Source: Bradyrhizobium diazoefficiens (GTDB lineage: Bacteria; Pseudomonadota; Alphaproteobacteria; Rhizobiales; Xanthobacteraceae). Taken from it: a stretch of 64,000 nt of DNA. The DNA lies in contig NZ_CP067101.1 in NCBI RefSeq assembly GCF_016616425.1, positions 2,542,001 through 2,606,000 of the forward strand. The letters are read 5' to 3'. Position 1 is the first letter of the stretch. Each line of letters begins with the position of its first letter. This document shows positions 1 through 8,577 of this stretch, one piece after another. A program made the translations under genes and the position numbers. The notes under the pieces were generated by a model that was not told the origin of the DNA, ran no database searches, and was given only the letters and a program-made list of their open reading frames with translations.

Positions 1-13
1 TCACGCGGGTCCC

Positions 14-430
14 TCAGGCTTTTCGGAAGCGCGGCAGAACGACGTCGTCGGACACCTGGTCGAATGCCAGCTCGACCTCCATGTCGAACGTGACGTCAGC
101 GGGATCGCTCCCCGTCAGGGTGCTGATCATGCGCGGTCCTTCCGCGAGCTCGACGAGCAGCACGGCATAGGGAACGTCCGCCATGAATGCGGGGCCGGGG
201 GCACGATGAACCACGCTGAAGGAATGCACCTTGCCGCGGCCGGTTGCCGGCCTGTGCTCGAGCTCGTCGCTGCCGCACGCGCGGCATGTGGCCTGCTGGT
301 AGTACTGCACATGCCGGCAGCAGCGGCAATCCTGCAGCAGGAGCTTGCCGTGTCGCAGGCCCTGCCAGAATGCGGCGGTGTCGGCGTCAGGCGCGGGCAG
401 GGGCTTTCGATTGGTCTCTTCGGATGCCAT
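14..430 (-). CDS. DUF35 OB-fold zinc-ribbon protein, partner of the thiolase-like protein
   Basis: This 138-residue protein has the DUF35 layout: an N-terminal helix, a rubredoxin-like zinc ribbon with two cysteine pairs (CRCC and CRAC, about residues 35-55), then an OB-fold. Members pair with SCP2/thiolase-like enzymes; in steroid side-chain pathways the pair forms a retro-aldolase (Ltp2-type) complex, and the OB-fold helps bind the CoA ester. I chose the ATG at 430, which begins MASEETN, because the upstream gene's TGA overlaps it (TGATG), a typical translational coupling. It is the last gene of a three-gene minus-strand run whose members overlap by 1-4 nt, so the proteins are probably made in equal amounts. 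The substrate is not known. Confidence 0.85.
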   Translation of the reverse strand: MASEETNRKPLPAPDADTAAFWQGLRHGKLLLQDCRCCRHVQYYQQATCRACGSDELEHRPATGRGKVHSFSVVHRAPGPAFMADVPYAVLLVELAEGPRMISTLTGSDPADVTFDMEVELAFDQVSDDVVLPRFRKA

Positions 431-1611
431 CACAGCGTTCCCCGCGTGCCTAGGATGGTCGTGGCATTGGTGGCAAACCCGGCGCCGAGGCTGTGCACCA
501 GCCCGAGCTCGGCGCCTTCCACTTGCCGCTCGCCGCATCGGCCGCGGAGCTGCGCGATCACCTCATGGAAGTGGAACAGCGAGCCCGGCATTCCCGAATG
601 CGCGAACGACAGCAAGCCGCCATGGGTGTTGGACGGAATCTGGCCGCCATAGCTCATTTGTCCGTCGGCGACGAACGGGCCGCCTTCGCCCTTCCGGCAG
701 AAGCCGAGATCCTCGAGCATCATCACCACGGTTCCGGTGAAGCAGTCATAGATACCGGCGACATCCACGTCGCGCGGCTGATAGCCGGCCATCGCGTAGG
801 CGCGGCCCGCAGATTCGACGGCACCGGTTGTGGTCAGTGACGGCATCAGGAAGATGTGCTCGTGGGTGTAGCATTCACCGCAACCGAGGATGTAGATCGG
901 CGTTTCGATCCCGAGCGACATCGCATGTTCGACTGATGTGAGCACGAATGCCGCGCCGCCGTCCGAGATCAGCGAACAGTCAAGCTTGTGATAGGGCGTG
1001 GTGACCATCGGCGAATTCAGCACGTCCGCAACCGTGATCGGCGTCGTCTGCTGCGCGCCGGGTGTGCGCGCGGCGTGACGCCGGTGCACGGCCGCGACCT
1101 CCGCCAGTTGTTCTGGTGTGGTGCCGAACTCCTTCATGTGCCGGTGTGCCGTCATAGCGAAGGTGTTGGCAACGGGAATGCCGAACGGCATCTCGTATTG
1201 CTGGTCCCGGCTCTCGGTGAGCGAGCGCAGCGCGAGATCCGGCGTCAGCCCCGTCATGAGGCTGTCGGCCGCGACCAGCAGCACCGTCTTGGCGAGCCCG
1301 CCGTGAATGGCGGCCGCGCCGATGCTGAACATCGTCGCCGCGGTCGCGCCGGAGACCTGCAGCGTGTTCGAGAAGGTCGGGCGGATCCCGAAATATTCGC
1401 TGAAGGCAACGCTGAAGCGATGGAACGGGGAGGCGAAGGCATGGCTCGACAGCACGCCATCCACCTCGCTCTTGGCAACGCCGGCATCCGCGAGCGCGTT
1501 CCTGGCTGCTTCGGCGGCGAGCGAGAGCGGACTGCGGCCCGGCACCTTGCCGACCGCCGACAGTCCGATGCCGATGACGGCGACCTTTCCGCGCAGGCTG
1601 GTGTCGCTCAT
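430..1611 (-). CDS. Thiolase-like (SCP2/lipid-transfer) protein lacking the N-terminal nucleophilic cysteine
   Basis: A 393-residue thiolase-superfamily protein of the SCP2-thiolase/lipid-transfer class. The fold is clear from the N-terminal VAVIGIG strand, the YDCFTGTVV stretch followed by LEDLGFC, and a NTHGG histidine motif near the C-terminus. The site where thiolases carry their acyl-accepting cysteine reads VSGATAATM, with no cysteine. Relatives of this kind paired with DUF35 proteins are known as retro-aldolases in steroid side-chain breakdown, so this may cleave a beta-hydroxyacyl-CoA rather than perform thiolysis; that is inference. The start at 1611 (MSDTSLRG) overlaps the stop of the ligase gene as ATGA. 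The DUF35 gene follows directly. Confidence 0.85.
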   Translation of the reverse strand: MSDTSLRGKVAVIGIGLSAVGKVPGRSPLSLAAEAARNALADAGVAKSEVDGVLSSHAFASPFHRFSVAFSEYFGIRPTFSNTLQVSGATAATMFSIGAAAIHGGLAKTVLLVAADSLMTGLTPDLALRSLTESRDQQYEMPFGIPVANTFAMTAHRHMKEFGTTPEQLAEVAAVHRRHAARTPGAQQTTPITVADVLNSPMVTTPYHKLDCSLISDGGAAFVLTSVEHAMSLGIETPIYILGCGECYTHEHIFLMPSLTTTGAVESAGRAYAMAGYQPRDVDVAGIYDCFTGTVVMMLEDLGFCRKGEGGPFVADGQMSYGGQIPSNTHGGLLSFAHSGMPGSLFHFHEVIAQLRGRCGERQVEGAELGLVHSLGAGFATNATTILGTRGTL

Positions 1612-3149
1612 GTGGAGGCTTTCAACAGGCGTTCGAGTTCGTGGCGCTGCACCTTGCCGCTGGTGGAGCGGGGAAATTCGTTGAACGCAATGAAGCGGAA
1701 TTCGCGCGGCCGCTTGTAGCTCGCGAGCTCCCGGCGGCAGAGTTCGACGAGCTCGGCCTGTGCCATGGCAGCTCCCTCGCGGCAGGCGACGAAGGCCACC
1801 GGCGCTTCGCCCCACCGCGCATCGGCGGCGCGGACGACGGCGACCTCGGCGATCCGATCGTCGCTCAAAAGGACGCGCTCTATCTCGGCGGGGTAGATGT
1901 TCTCGCCGCCCGACTTGATCAGATATTTGGCGCGGTCGACGAAATCGAGCGACCCGTCGGCATTGCGCCTGAACACGTCGCCCATGTGGAACCAGCCGCC
2001 GCGGAAGTCGTGCGCGTTGGTCTCCTCCGCCCGCCAATAGCCGGAGAAAAGCGTCGGGCTGCGGATCGCCAATTCGCCGGGCTCGCCGGGCGCGACCTCG
2101 TTGTCGGACCCGTCGACGAGCTTGATCTGGCAGAACGCGTTCTGTCGCTTCGACAGGCTGGCCGGTATGTCGCCCGGCGCGATCAAGGCCCGCGTCGCCG
2201 GCGGCAGCCCTGTCTCGGTCGAGCCGAAGCTGTTGAGATAGGGAGCGCCGAGCAATTCGGTGACCTCGGCGATCGCATGCGGGGGCACGAGATCGGCCAT
2301 GGCGCCGCACACCCTTACGCCCATCGCCGTGATGCGCTGCGACCTCAGCCCGTCGGCAAAGGCCTCCACCATGCCCGGTATCAGCACCAGCCAGCCAATG
2401 TGGTGGTGGGATACGGCCGCCAGCAGCGGGTCGAGCTGGAATCCGTCGATCACGACGACCGTTCCGCCGCGCAACAGCGTAGCGAGCGCATGATCCGTCG
2501 AGGCCATGTGGAACAGGGGCGCCCAGGCGACGAATGTGTCGTGCGGCGCGATGCCGAGCTCGGAGGAAAACACCAGCGCCCGCATCACCATCGCGCGATG
2601 CGAAATTACCGCGCCCTTCGGGAGGCCGGTCGTTCCGCTGGTGTAGAGAATGACGAGTCCGTCTTCCGGCGCCGCGACGGAAGGGATCGCCCGTCCATCC
2701 TGTCGCGCGAGCTCGCTCTCATAATGAGGACCGATCTCCAGGATCGGGTTCACCTGGACGGCGACGGGGAGGTTTGCCGCGAGATCGGCCTCGACGAGGA
2801 GCAGCTTGGGCGACACTAGCTCGATGCAGTAGGAGAGCTCGCGCTCCGACAAGCGCCAATTGAGGCAAGCCGTGATGATCCCGAGACTGGCCGCTGCGAG
2901 CTCGATCTCGAGATATTCCGCACGGTTGCGCGACAGCAGACCGAGCCGGTCGCCGCGCTGTAGGCCGCGCGCGGCGAACACGGCCGTCAGGCGGCGCACC
3001 CGGTCGCGCAGCTCGCCATAGGTGACGCGCCGGTCGCGGTGCTCGATCGCGAGCCTTGCGGCGTGAAGCTCCGCGCAGGCCTCGAATAATGCGCCGACGG
3101 TTCCGATCCCGGATCCGGCGCTCGTCTCGATACTGAATCCGGCTTGCAT
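1608..3149 (-). CDS. Acyl-CoA ligase (AMP-forming, class I adenylate-forming enzyme)
   Basis: A 513-residue AMP-binding enzyme that would activate a carboxylic acid to its CoA thioester through an acyl-adenylate. The P-loop motif LYTSGTTGLPKG is near residue 170, the aromatic/adenine motif NSFGSTETG near 305, the hinge DRAKYLIKSGGENIYP near 405, and the catalytic lysine lies in TSGKVQRHEL close to the C-terminus. It heads the minus-strand run ligase, thiolase-like, DUF35 with overlapping stops and starts. Its start is about 70 bp from a TetR-type palindrome shared with the divergent crotonase gene. Substrate is unknown; the context suggests a branched, alicyclic or steroid-like acid. Confidence 0.88.
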   Translation of the reverse strand: MQAGFSIETSAGSGIGTVGALFEACAELHAARLAIEHRDRRVTYGELRDRVRRLTAVFAARGLQRGDRLGLLSRNRAEYLEIELAAASLGIITACLNWRLSERELSYCIELVSPKLLLVEADLAANLPVAVQVNPILEIGPHYESELARQDGRAIPSVAAPEDGLVILYTSGTTGLPKGAVISHRAMVMRALVFSSELGIAPHDTFVAWAPLFHMASTDHALATLLRGGTVVVIDGFQLDPLLAAVSHHHIGWLVLIPGMVEAFADGLRSQRITAMGVRVCGAMADLVPPHAIAEVTELLGAPYLNSFGSTETGLPPATRALIAPGDIPASLSKRQNAFCQIKLVDGSDNEVAPGEPGELAIRSPTLFSGYWRAEETNAHDFRGGWFHMGDVFRRNADGSLDFVDRAKYLIKSGGENIYPAEIERVLLSDDRIAEVAVVRAADARWGEAPVAFVACREGAAMAQAELVELCRRELASYKRPREFRFIAFNEFPRSTSGKVQRHELERLLKAST

Positions 3150-3211
3150 CGATGTTTCCTCGGGCTCCGTCTTACGACATTCTTGTCTCGGACCGGTGCT
3201 TGCGCCGGCTG

Positions 3212-3250
3212 GCTACCAATTCTAACACCTGTTAGAAATGATTTGGTAGC
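3212..3250. promoter_or_regulatory. Probable TetR operator in a divergent promoter (site 1)
   Basis: The core at 3220-3237 reads TTCTAACACCTGTTAGAA, a perfect 7-bp inverted repeat with a 4-bp spacer. It lies between the divergent ligase (start 3149) and crotonase (start 3283) genes. The same arms, TTCTAAC and GTTAGAA with 4-bp spacing, recur at 6192-6211 in the next divergent gap. An outer inverted repeat, GCTACCAA at 3212-3219 and TTGGTAGC at 3243-3250, surrounds the core with a slightly shifted centre and may be a second site. The likely ligand is the TetR protein encoded at 7022-7732. The regulator-operator link is inference. Confidence 0.7.
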
Positions 3251-3282
3251 ACTTCTTATGCGCCAAAAACGGGAAGATCAAT

Positions 3283-4092
3283 ATGTCCAATCGATACGCC
3301 GCCTACACCAAGTTGAAGCTCGATTATCCGGCCGAGCGGATCCTTCGAATCACCTTCGATCGCCCCGAGACCTATAATTCCGTCGATGCGGAGACCCACA
3401 CGCAGCTTACCCACATCTGGCGGGATATCGACGGCGATCCGGACATCAACGCGGTGATCGTCACGGGGGCGGGCAAGGCGTTCTCGGCCGGCGGCGATTT
3501 CGAGCTAATCAAATCGCTGCTCGACAATCCGGCGGCGCGGATGGCGACCTGGAAAGAGGCCAAGGATCTTGTCTACAACGTCATCAATTGCAACAAGCCG
3601 ATCATCTCGGCGATCAACGGCGTTGCAGTGGGAGCTGGCCTCGTCGTCGGGATCCTCGCAGACGTGTCGATCTGCAGCAAATCGGCGCGCATCGTCGACG
3701 GCCACACGAGGCTCGGTGTCGCCGCGGGCGACGTCGCCTGCATCATCTGGCCGCTGCTGTGCGGATTGGCGAAGGCAAAGTACTATCTGCTGACATGCAA
3801 GCCGCTGTCGGGCGAGGAGGCCGAGCGGATCGGCCTGGTTTCGCTGTGCGTCGACGATACCGAGCTGCAGAAGATTGCACTGGAAACGGCGCAGGACCTC
3901 GCCGCTGGTGCGCAGAGCGCGATCCGCTGGACCAAATACGCCTTGAACAACTGGCTTCGCGTCAATGGACCTTTGTTCGACACGTCGACTGCACTCGAGA
4001 TCCTCGGCTTCGCCGGCGATGAAGCGCGCGAAGGCCTGGCCTCGCATATCGAGAAGCGCAAGCCGATATTCCCGAAGAACTGTCCTGTCTAG
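3283..4092 (+). CDS. Enoyl-CoA hydratase/isomerase family protein (crotonase)
   Basis: A 269-residue crotonase-fold protein. The two oxyanion-hole segments are visible: AGKAFSAGGDFELI near residue 65 and INGVAVGAGL near 110. The stretch where classical hydratases carry catalytic glutamate reads DGHTRLGVAAGDVACIIWP, so an isomerase, hydrolase or ring-opening role is as possible as hydration. The start is the ATG at 3283 (MSNRYAAY). It is transcribed away from the acyl-CoA ligase, with the palindromic operator between them, and converges on the acetoacetyl-CoA synthetase-like gene across a hairpin. Confidence 0.87.
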   Translation: MSNRYAAYTKLKLDYPAERILRITFDRPETYNSVDAETHTQLTHIWRDIDGDPDINAVIVTGAGKAFSAGGDFELIKSLLDNPAARMATWKEAKDLVYNVINCNKPIISAINGVAVGAGLVVGILADVSICSKSARIVDGHTRLGVAAGDVACIIWPLLCGLAKAKYYLLTCKPLSGEEAERIGLVSLCVDDTELQKIALETAQDLAAGAQSAIRWTKYALNNWLRVNGPLFDTSTALEILGFAGDEAREGLASHIEKRKPIFPKNCPV

Positions 4093-4112
4093 ACACGAAC
4101 GTCGTCGGACTT

Positions 4113-4135
4113 CACCTCTCCCTTCGGGAGAGGTG
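4113..4135. terminator. Hairpin between convergent genes, probable bidirectional terminator
   Basis: A perfect 10-bp stem, CACCTCTCCC and GGGAGAGGTG, with a 3-nt TTC loop lies in the 93-bp gap between the convergent crotonase and the synthetase-like gene. No long T-run follows, so it may also be one of the small palindromic intergenic repeats frequent in these genomes. Confidence 0.55.
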
Positions 4136-4185
4136 ATCAGAGCCCCTGGGGACTCGCGCCCGATCCAACCCAAGGCCATTCCGCC

Positions 4186-6132
4186 TTAGTTCTTGAGCTT
4201 CTGGCGGATGTGCTCGATGGCCTCGGGGTTGGCCAGCGCCGACAAATCGCCGGGGTCCTTGTCCTCGAAGACCGCACGCAGCACCCGGCGCATGATCTTC
4301 ATGTTACGCGTCTTCGGCAGGTCGTCGACGAGCAGCACCCTTTCGGGGCGGTAGGAGGTGCCCATTCCGTGCACCAGGGCCTGGGCCAGCTCTTCCGGCA
4401 GCGTCCCGGTATCGCCTGCGCCGGCGATCGGCACGCAAGCGCAGACGATCGTCGAGCCCTTGACCGGATGAGGGACGCTGAAGACCGCGGCTTCCGCGAC
4501 TTTGCCCGTTGCGGTCAGCACGCCTTCGAGCTCCGCCGGACCGACGCGCTTGCCCGAGATCTTGAGCGTGTCGTCGGAGCGGCCGAGAATGTAGTAGAGG
4601 CCGTCCTTGCCCCGCATGGCAAAATCGCCATGCACCCAGATTCCCGGAATCGTCTTCCAGTAGCTATCGAGATAGCGCTGGTCATCCTTCCACAGGCTCT
4701 TGGTCAGCCCGATCGATGTGTGACGCAGCACCAACTCGCCGACTTCACCGTCGGGGACACGATGACCTGCCATGTCGACGATGTCGGCGCCGACGCCGAG
4801 CGCGGGCCGGGAAAACGAACATGGATTCATCGGGTGGTTCGGCGTGCCGGTGAAGATGCAGCCGCCGACTTCCGTTCCGCCGGAAATGTTGATGATGGGG
4901 ATCTTGGACTTGCAGACGTGCTCGAAGAACCAGTGCCACGGCGTTTCGGTCCAGGCCTCTCCGCCCGATGCCGTCATCCGCAGGCTCGACAGATCGTATT
5001 GCTCGACCTCGAGGCCATAACGCATCATGCCGCGCACGATGGTCGGTGAGACGCCGAGATAGCTGACGTGATGGTCGGCGATCAGGCGCCAGAAGCGCCC
5101 TGTGTCGGGATAATCGGGCGTCCCCTCGGCGACCAGCAGCCTGCCGCCGGCGAAGCTTGGAATGCAGGCGCACATCGCGCCCACCATCCAGCCCATGTCG
5201 CTGAAGAAGAAGAACAGATCCGTCGGCTTGAAGTCGCCGCAGACGATCATGTCCCGCGTTACCATCGAGCCGATGAAGCTGATATGCGTCCATACGCAGC
5301 CCTTCGGCTCGCCGGTCGTGCCGGACGTGTAGAGAAGGATCGCGGGATCTTCCGCGCTCATCTCGGCGGTCGGAAACTCCGCCGCATCCTGGGCGATCTC
5401 GTCCCACCAATGGTCGCGGCCCGCCCGCATCGGCGTGTCGATGCTGAGCCCGCCGCGGTCCGCGACGATCACATGCTGCACGCTCGGTGCGGCTTGCAGG
5501 GCCTCGTCGAGAACCGGTTTCAGCGGCGCCGGAGCGCCGCGACGCCAGGTGCCATTCGCGGTGATGACGGCCGTCGCTTCACCGTGATTGAGCCGCGACC
5601 GGATCGGGTCCGGACCGAAGCCGGAGAACAGCGGCATGACGATCGCGCCGATCTTCAGGATCGCGAAGAAGGCCACGAAGGTTTCGGGCAGGTTAGGCAT
5701 GTAGATGGCGACCACGTCGCGCTTGCCGATCCCGAGCTTGCGCAGTCCGGACGCGAGCCGATCGACGCTCGACGCGAACTCGGAATAGCTTAATCGGCGC
5801 TGCTCGCGCCTATCCTCGCCTTCCCAGACCAGGAATGTCTGGTCCCAGACCTTGGTTCCTCGGTGCTTGTCGATGCAATTGAAAACGATATTCGTGGTGC
5901 CGCCGACGCACCAGCGGGCCCATGGTTGGCCCCGTCCGAGATCGAGGATCGTATCGGGGGCGCGATAGAAGCGGACGTCGCAGAATCGAAAGACTTCCTG
6001 CATGAGCCAGGCCGGATCAGCCTCGGCCCTGGCCGCCAGCGCGTCGTAATCCGGCTGCCCCGTGGCGCGGAGGAACGCGCTCAGATTGCTCTTCTCGACC
6101 AAGTTCGCAGGGGGCGTCCAGAGATAGGCCAT
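4186..6132 (-). CDS. Acetoacetyl-CoA synthetase-like acyl-CoA ligase
   Basis: A 648-residue AMP-forming ligase of the acetyl/acetoacetyl/propionyl-CoA synthetase size class, with the N-terminal cap domain those enzymes carry. Motifs in order: LLYTSGTTGEPKG for ATP phosphates near 290, ISGGTEVGG near 400-420, DFAMRGKDG and ILGRSDDTLKISGKRVGP at the hinge near 540, and a C-terminal TRNMKIMRR stretch holding the expected lysine. I place the start at 6132 (MAYLWTPP), because AGGAGG lies 7 nt upstream; the reading frame stays open to 6201, but that extension runs into the operator. It diverges from the second crotonase gene. The keto-acid substrate is inferred from family resemblance only. Confidence 0.86.
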   Translation of the reverse strand: MAYLWTPPANLVEKSNLSAFLRATGQPDYDALAARAEADPAWLMQEVFRFCDVRFYRAPDTILDLGRGQPWARWCVGGTTNIVFNCIDKHRGTKVWDQTFLVWEGEDRREQRRLSYSEFASSVDRLASGLRKLGIGKRDVVAIYMPNLPETFVAFFAILKIGAIVMPLFSGFGPDPIRSRLNHGEATAVITANGTWRRGAPAPLKPVLDEALQAAPSVQHVIVADRGGLSIDTPMRAGRDHWWDEIAQDAAEFPTAEMSAEDPAILLYTSGTTGEPKGCVWTHISFIGSMVTRDMIVCGDFKPTDLFFFFSDMGWMVGAMCACIPSFAGGRLLVAEGTPDYPDTGRFWRLIADHHVSYLGVSPTIVRGMMRYGLEVEQYDLSSLRMTASGGEAWTETPWHWFFEHVCKSKIPIINISGGTEVGGCIFTGTPNHPMNPCSFSRPALGVGADIVDMAGHRVPDGEVGELVLRHTSIGLTKSLWKDDQRYLDSYWKTIPGIWVHGDFAMRGKDGLYYILGRSDDTLKISGKRVGPAELEGVLTATGKVAEAAVFSVPHPVKGSTIVCACVPIAGAGDTGTLPEELAQALVHGMGTSYRPERVLLVDDLPKTRNMKIMRRVLRAVFEDKDPGDLSALANPEAIEHIRQKLKN

Positions 6133-6191
6133 CTTGCTTCCTCCTGCTTCGAGAGCCGCGCCATCTTCTTGCATCTGGCTTGCGTCCATGT

Positions 6192-6211
6192 ATTCTAACA
6201 AACGTTAGAAT
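6192..6211. promoter_or_regulatory. Probable TetR operator in a divergent promoter (site 2)
   Basis: ATTCTAACAAACGTTAGAAT is a perfect 8-bp inverted repeat with a 4-bp spacer, between the divergent synthetase-like (start 6132) and crotonase (start 6229) genes. It shares the 7-bp arms and spacing of the site at 3220-3237. Two such matches, each in a divergent gap of the same gene cluster, argue for one regulator controlling four promoters. Confidence 0.72.
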
Positions 6212-6228
6212 TCAAGGAAGAAGATATC

Positions 6229-7014
6229 GTGGCTGAAACAGAGCAGGTCCGTTATTCGGTCGTCGACGGCATCGCAACCGTGACCATCGACCGTCCCGAA
6301 CGCAAGAACGCGCTGTCAGTCGAGGCAATGAACGGTCTGACGAACGTCTGGAGCAAGGCGGAAGCCGATGCCTCCGTCCGCGTCATCATCCTGACCTCAA
6401 CCGATTGCGGGGTATTTTGCGCCGGTCTGGATCTCAAGCAGGCCGCGGAGATCCGGGCGAGGGATGGCGTCGATATCCTCACGCTGATGCGCGATCCCAT
6501 GCAGCACGAGATGCGGAAAGTCTCGAAGCCGATCATTGCGGCCATGACGGGGTCCCTGATGGCCGGCGGGATGATGCTCGCGTTGAAATGCGATCTGAGG
6601 GTCGGGCTGCGCGGCACGCGTGCGGGGATAACTGAGGTGAAGATGGGGCGGGGGTGCCCATGGGCGGTGCCGATGTTATGGATGGTGCCGCAGCCGCTGC
6701 TGATAGAGATGGTTCTCACGGGCGAGACGATTCCGATCGAACGGCTTGCGGAGCATGGCTTCCTCAATTCACTCGAGGACACCCCACAGGCCGTCCGCGA
6801 ACGCGCGCTCGAATTGGCGGGCAAGATCGTCGAGGGCGCGCCGCTGTCGGTCAAGGCAGCCAAGGCGAGCGTGCTTGCCGCAATGGACGAGGGGCTGGCG
6901 CGCGGCTTGGTTGAGGCCGAGCGGCTGCACGTCGAGGCTTATGCGAGTTTGGACGCCATCGAGGGACCGAAAGCGTTCGCGGAGAAGCGCAAGCCGGTCT
7001 GGCAAGGCAAGTAG
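6229..7014 (+). CDS. Enoyl-CoA hydratase/isomerase family protein (crotonase)
   Basis: A 261-residue crotonase with GTG start at 6229 preceded by a GGAAG-type ribosome site. The oxyanion segments are GVFCAGLDLKQA near residue 65 and TGSLMAGGMMLALK near 110. ITEVKMGRGCPW near 135 keeps a glutamate in the usual catalytic region, so hydration of a 2-enoyl-CoA is more plausible here than for the first crotonase. It diverges from the synthetase-like gene across operator site 2 and converges on the TetR gene, leaving only 7 bp between their ends. It probably acts in the same CoA-ester pathway as its neighbours. Confidence 0.88.
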   Translation: MAETEQVRYSVVDGIATVTIDRPERKNALSVEAMNGLTNVWSKAEADASVRVIILTSTDCGVFCAGLDLKQAAEIRARDGVDILTLMRDPMQHEMRKVSKPIIAAMTGSLMAGGMMLALKCDLRVGLRGTRAGITEVKMGRGCPWAVPMLWMVPQPLLIEMVLTGETIPIERLAEHGFLNSLEDTPQAVRERALELAGKIVEGAPLSVKAAKASVLAAMDEGLARGLVEAERLHVEAYASLDAIEGPKAFAEKRKPVWQGK

Positions 7015-7021
7015 CCCAGCT

Positions 7022-7732
7022 TCAGGAGGTGCTAATGCCCTCGAAGATCAGCAGTTCCGTACGCTGCGCCAGCTCGAGCACCGCCTCGCGGTTTTCCAGC
7101 CTGAACCATTCGATCGTCCAATTCAGGGAGCCGATAACATACATGCGCAACGGCACCACCTCTATGTCAGCGCGGATCTCGCCGGCACGTTGCGCCGCCA
7201 TGAAGAGCTTGTCCCAGTATTCGGCGTAAGCGCGCCGCAAGGGCCGATGGGGCTTCTTCAGATGCTCCGGCAACTGACCGTAGATACGGATATTTGCTGA
7301 CGTGAAATCACTTGTCTCGAGCAGCGCTACGAGGTGGGCTTCAATCGCAAGGCCGATTTTGCGCCGGTGCGACGACTTGCCTGCGTTCCCGACCGCATTC
7401 TTGACTGCGTCGAAGACATGACGAAGACCGCGGTCGAGAACTTCGGCCAGAATCGCTTCCTTCGAGCCGAAATGATAGTAGATGCTGCCAGCCTCAATTT
7501 TGGCCCTGACCGCAATCTGGCGCAACGTCGTGGCTGAGAATCCCTGGCGACGAAAGAGTTGTGCGGCACCATGCAGGATGAGATCGCGCGACCGCTCCGA
7601 TTTCGACATCGCAATCGTAGAACCTGCGTCCATCCCGACGCGAGAGCCATCCTTGACCGAAAACGCTGCGCGAGCCGTTGTTTCGTTTCGGGATCGGTCA
7701 GTGTTGCGTCTGGACGACCGCGCCGCCTTCAT
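7022..7732 (-). CDS. TetR/AcrR family transcriptional regulator
   Basis: The TetR helix-turn-helix is plain: RDLILHGAAQLFRRQG, then TLRQIAVRAKIEAGSIYYHFGSKEAIL, followed by an all-helical ligand domain ending in ELLIFEGISTS. The start is uncertain. I use 7732, where an AGGA box precedes ATG by about 5 nt, giving 236 residues with a basic N-terminal extension; starts at 7633 or 7609 (MSKSERSRD) would give a more usual length. It is the only regulator gene in the first catabolic cluster and is the natural candidate for binding the two TTCTAAC-N4-GTTAGAA palindromes. The inducer is presumably a CoA ester of the pathway; that is inference. Confidence 0.85.
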   Translation of the reverse strand: MKAARSSRRNTDRSRNETTARAAFSVKDGSRVGMDAGSTIAMSKSERSRDLILHGAAQLFRRQGFSATTLRQIAVRAKIEAGSIYYHFGSKEAILAEVLDRGLRHVFDAVKNAVGNAGKSSHRRKIGLAIEAHLVALLETSDFTSANIRIYGQLPEHLKKPHRPLRRAYAEYWDKLFMAAQRAGEIRADIEVVPLRMYVIGSLNWTIEWFRLENREAVLELAQRTELLIFEGISTS

Positions 7733-8231
7733 AGCTATCCTAGATCTAACCAATCTTCGCTTGTGCAGATCCATCATTGACGACGGGGACACAACGCAAA
7801 GCAGATTCCACGAAACATGTAAATCCCATTCTTTGGATCGGGCCGGTGGTGACGCGACCGGCCCGATGCCGCAGCTTTCGTCGGCTCGTCTCAATCAAAG
7901 CGGCGATCGGTATGTCGGTTGGGGGCGCGAGGCCAAGAACGTCGAGACCTATGGTTCGGCGCGCTGAGCTGATGCGGAAGAGATTTGAGCGGCGGGGCTA
8001 CTCGGTGCAGATGGTATGGTGCTCGGCAAACTCGACCGTGACTACCTCCGCCATGAGGGACCAGAGCACATATTGTGTTGTGCACCAACCCGCTCCTGCA
8101 GAGGTGTCGGTCTTGTCGTCCCTTCGCTGTTCATTTCTATCGTCGGACGGCGCGGACAAGCGGGAGGCCGCATTTACCCGGCGCCCGGACCGTTTATCGC
8201 GTCAGGTGCAAGGGCTGGCGCGTGACGTCGG
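7733..8231. other. Intergenic stretch without a convincing gene
   Basis: About 500 bp between the TetR gene and the next remnant. A long plus-strand frame runs across it, but its protein is rich in serine and arginine, has no recognisable domain and no ribosome site, so I do not call it. The segment probably marks the boundary between the catabolic cluster and the accessory region. Confidence 0.5.
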
Positions 8232-8446
8232 TCTGACGGCCGAGACTTTGGCCTATTCATCCGCTTCTGGCTCACGATCAAGCCGCCATTGCCCAACGAC
8301 GCGCAGGCTGCCGCCCAGGCAAAAGGCCGGGCGCGCTTCGAAGGCTTAGTCGAGGCGCCCGGGCGCCGTTTACAAATGGGCAGAGCTTTCTGCGTGAGAT
8401 CCCAGAAGACTTCGTTCGTCACGAGACGGCAGACAAACCCGATTGA
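8232..8446 (+). pseudogene. Remnant of a small protein gene, frameshifted
   Basis: The plus strand encodes an amphipathic, plausible protein segment starting near 8256 (FIRFWLTIKPPLPNDAQAA, then KGRARFEGLVEA). The natural continuation moves to another frame near 8380 (QSFLREIPEDFVRHE) and stops with TGA at 8444-8446. No start codon or ribosome site is present upstream. The pattern is that of the 3' part of a broken gene. I do not recognise the family with certainty; proteins of this look occur near conjugation genes in rhizobia, which would fit the trb operon that follows. Confidence 0.45.
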
Positions 8447-8476
8447 TCTATCCGACGAGCTATTTCGCTGGCCTCC

Positions 8477-8498
8477 CTTTTTCTACGCCAGTCTACGA
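8477..8498 (+). repeat. 22-bp direct repeat, copy 1 (left of the MFS gene)
   Basis: The core CTACGCCARTCTACGA is preceded by CTTTTT. It matches the copy at 9930-9951 at 21 of 22 positions and resembles a third, looser copy at 35687-35707. Copies 1 and 2 flank one transporter gene in the same orientation. Confidence 0.65.
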
Positions 8499-8577
8499 CC
8501 GCAGCAATTTAGCTAAGTCGACAAAAAGCTGGACGCGCTATCGGCTCGAATGAGCTGAGTGAGCAAGAAGGGCCAGC

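Noticed and set aside
430..2310. A 626-codon minus-strand frame that could be taken for one large protein.
   Set aside because: Only its last 393 codons are natural; the earlier part is an arginine-rich shadow of the ligase gene at 1608-3149.
7777..8349. A 190-codon plus-strand frame between the TetR gene and the MFS gene.
   Set aside because: No ribosome site, no domain, and composition like a chance frame; the believable coding remnant nearby is in a different frame.
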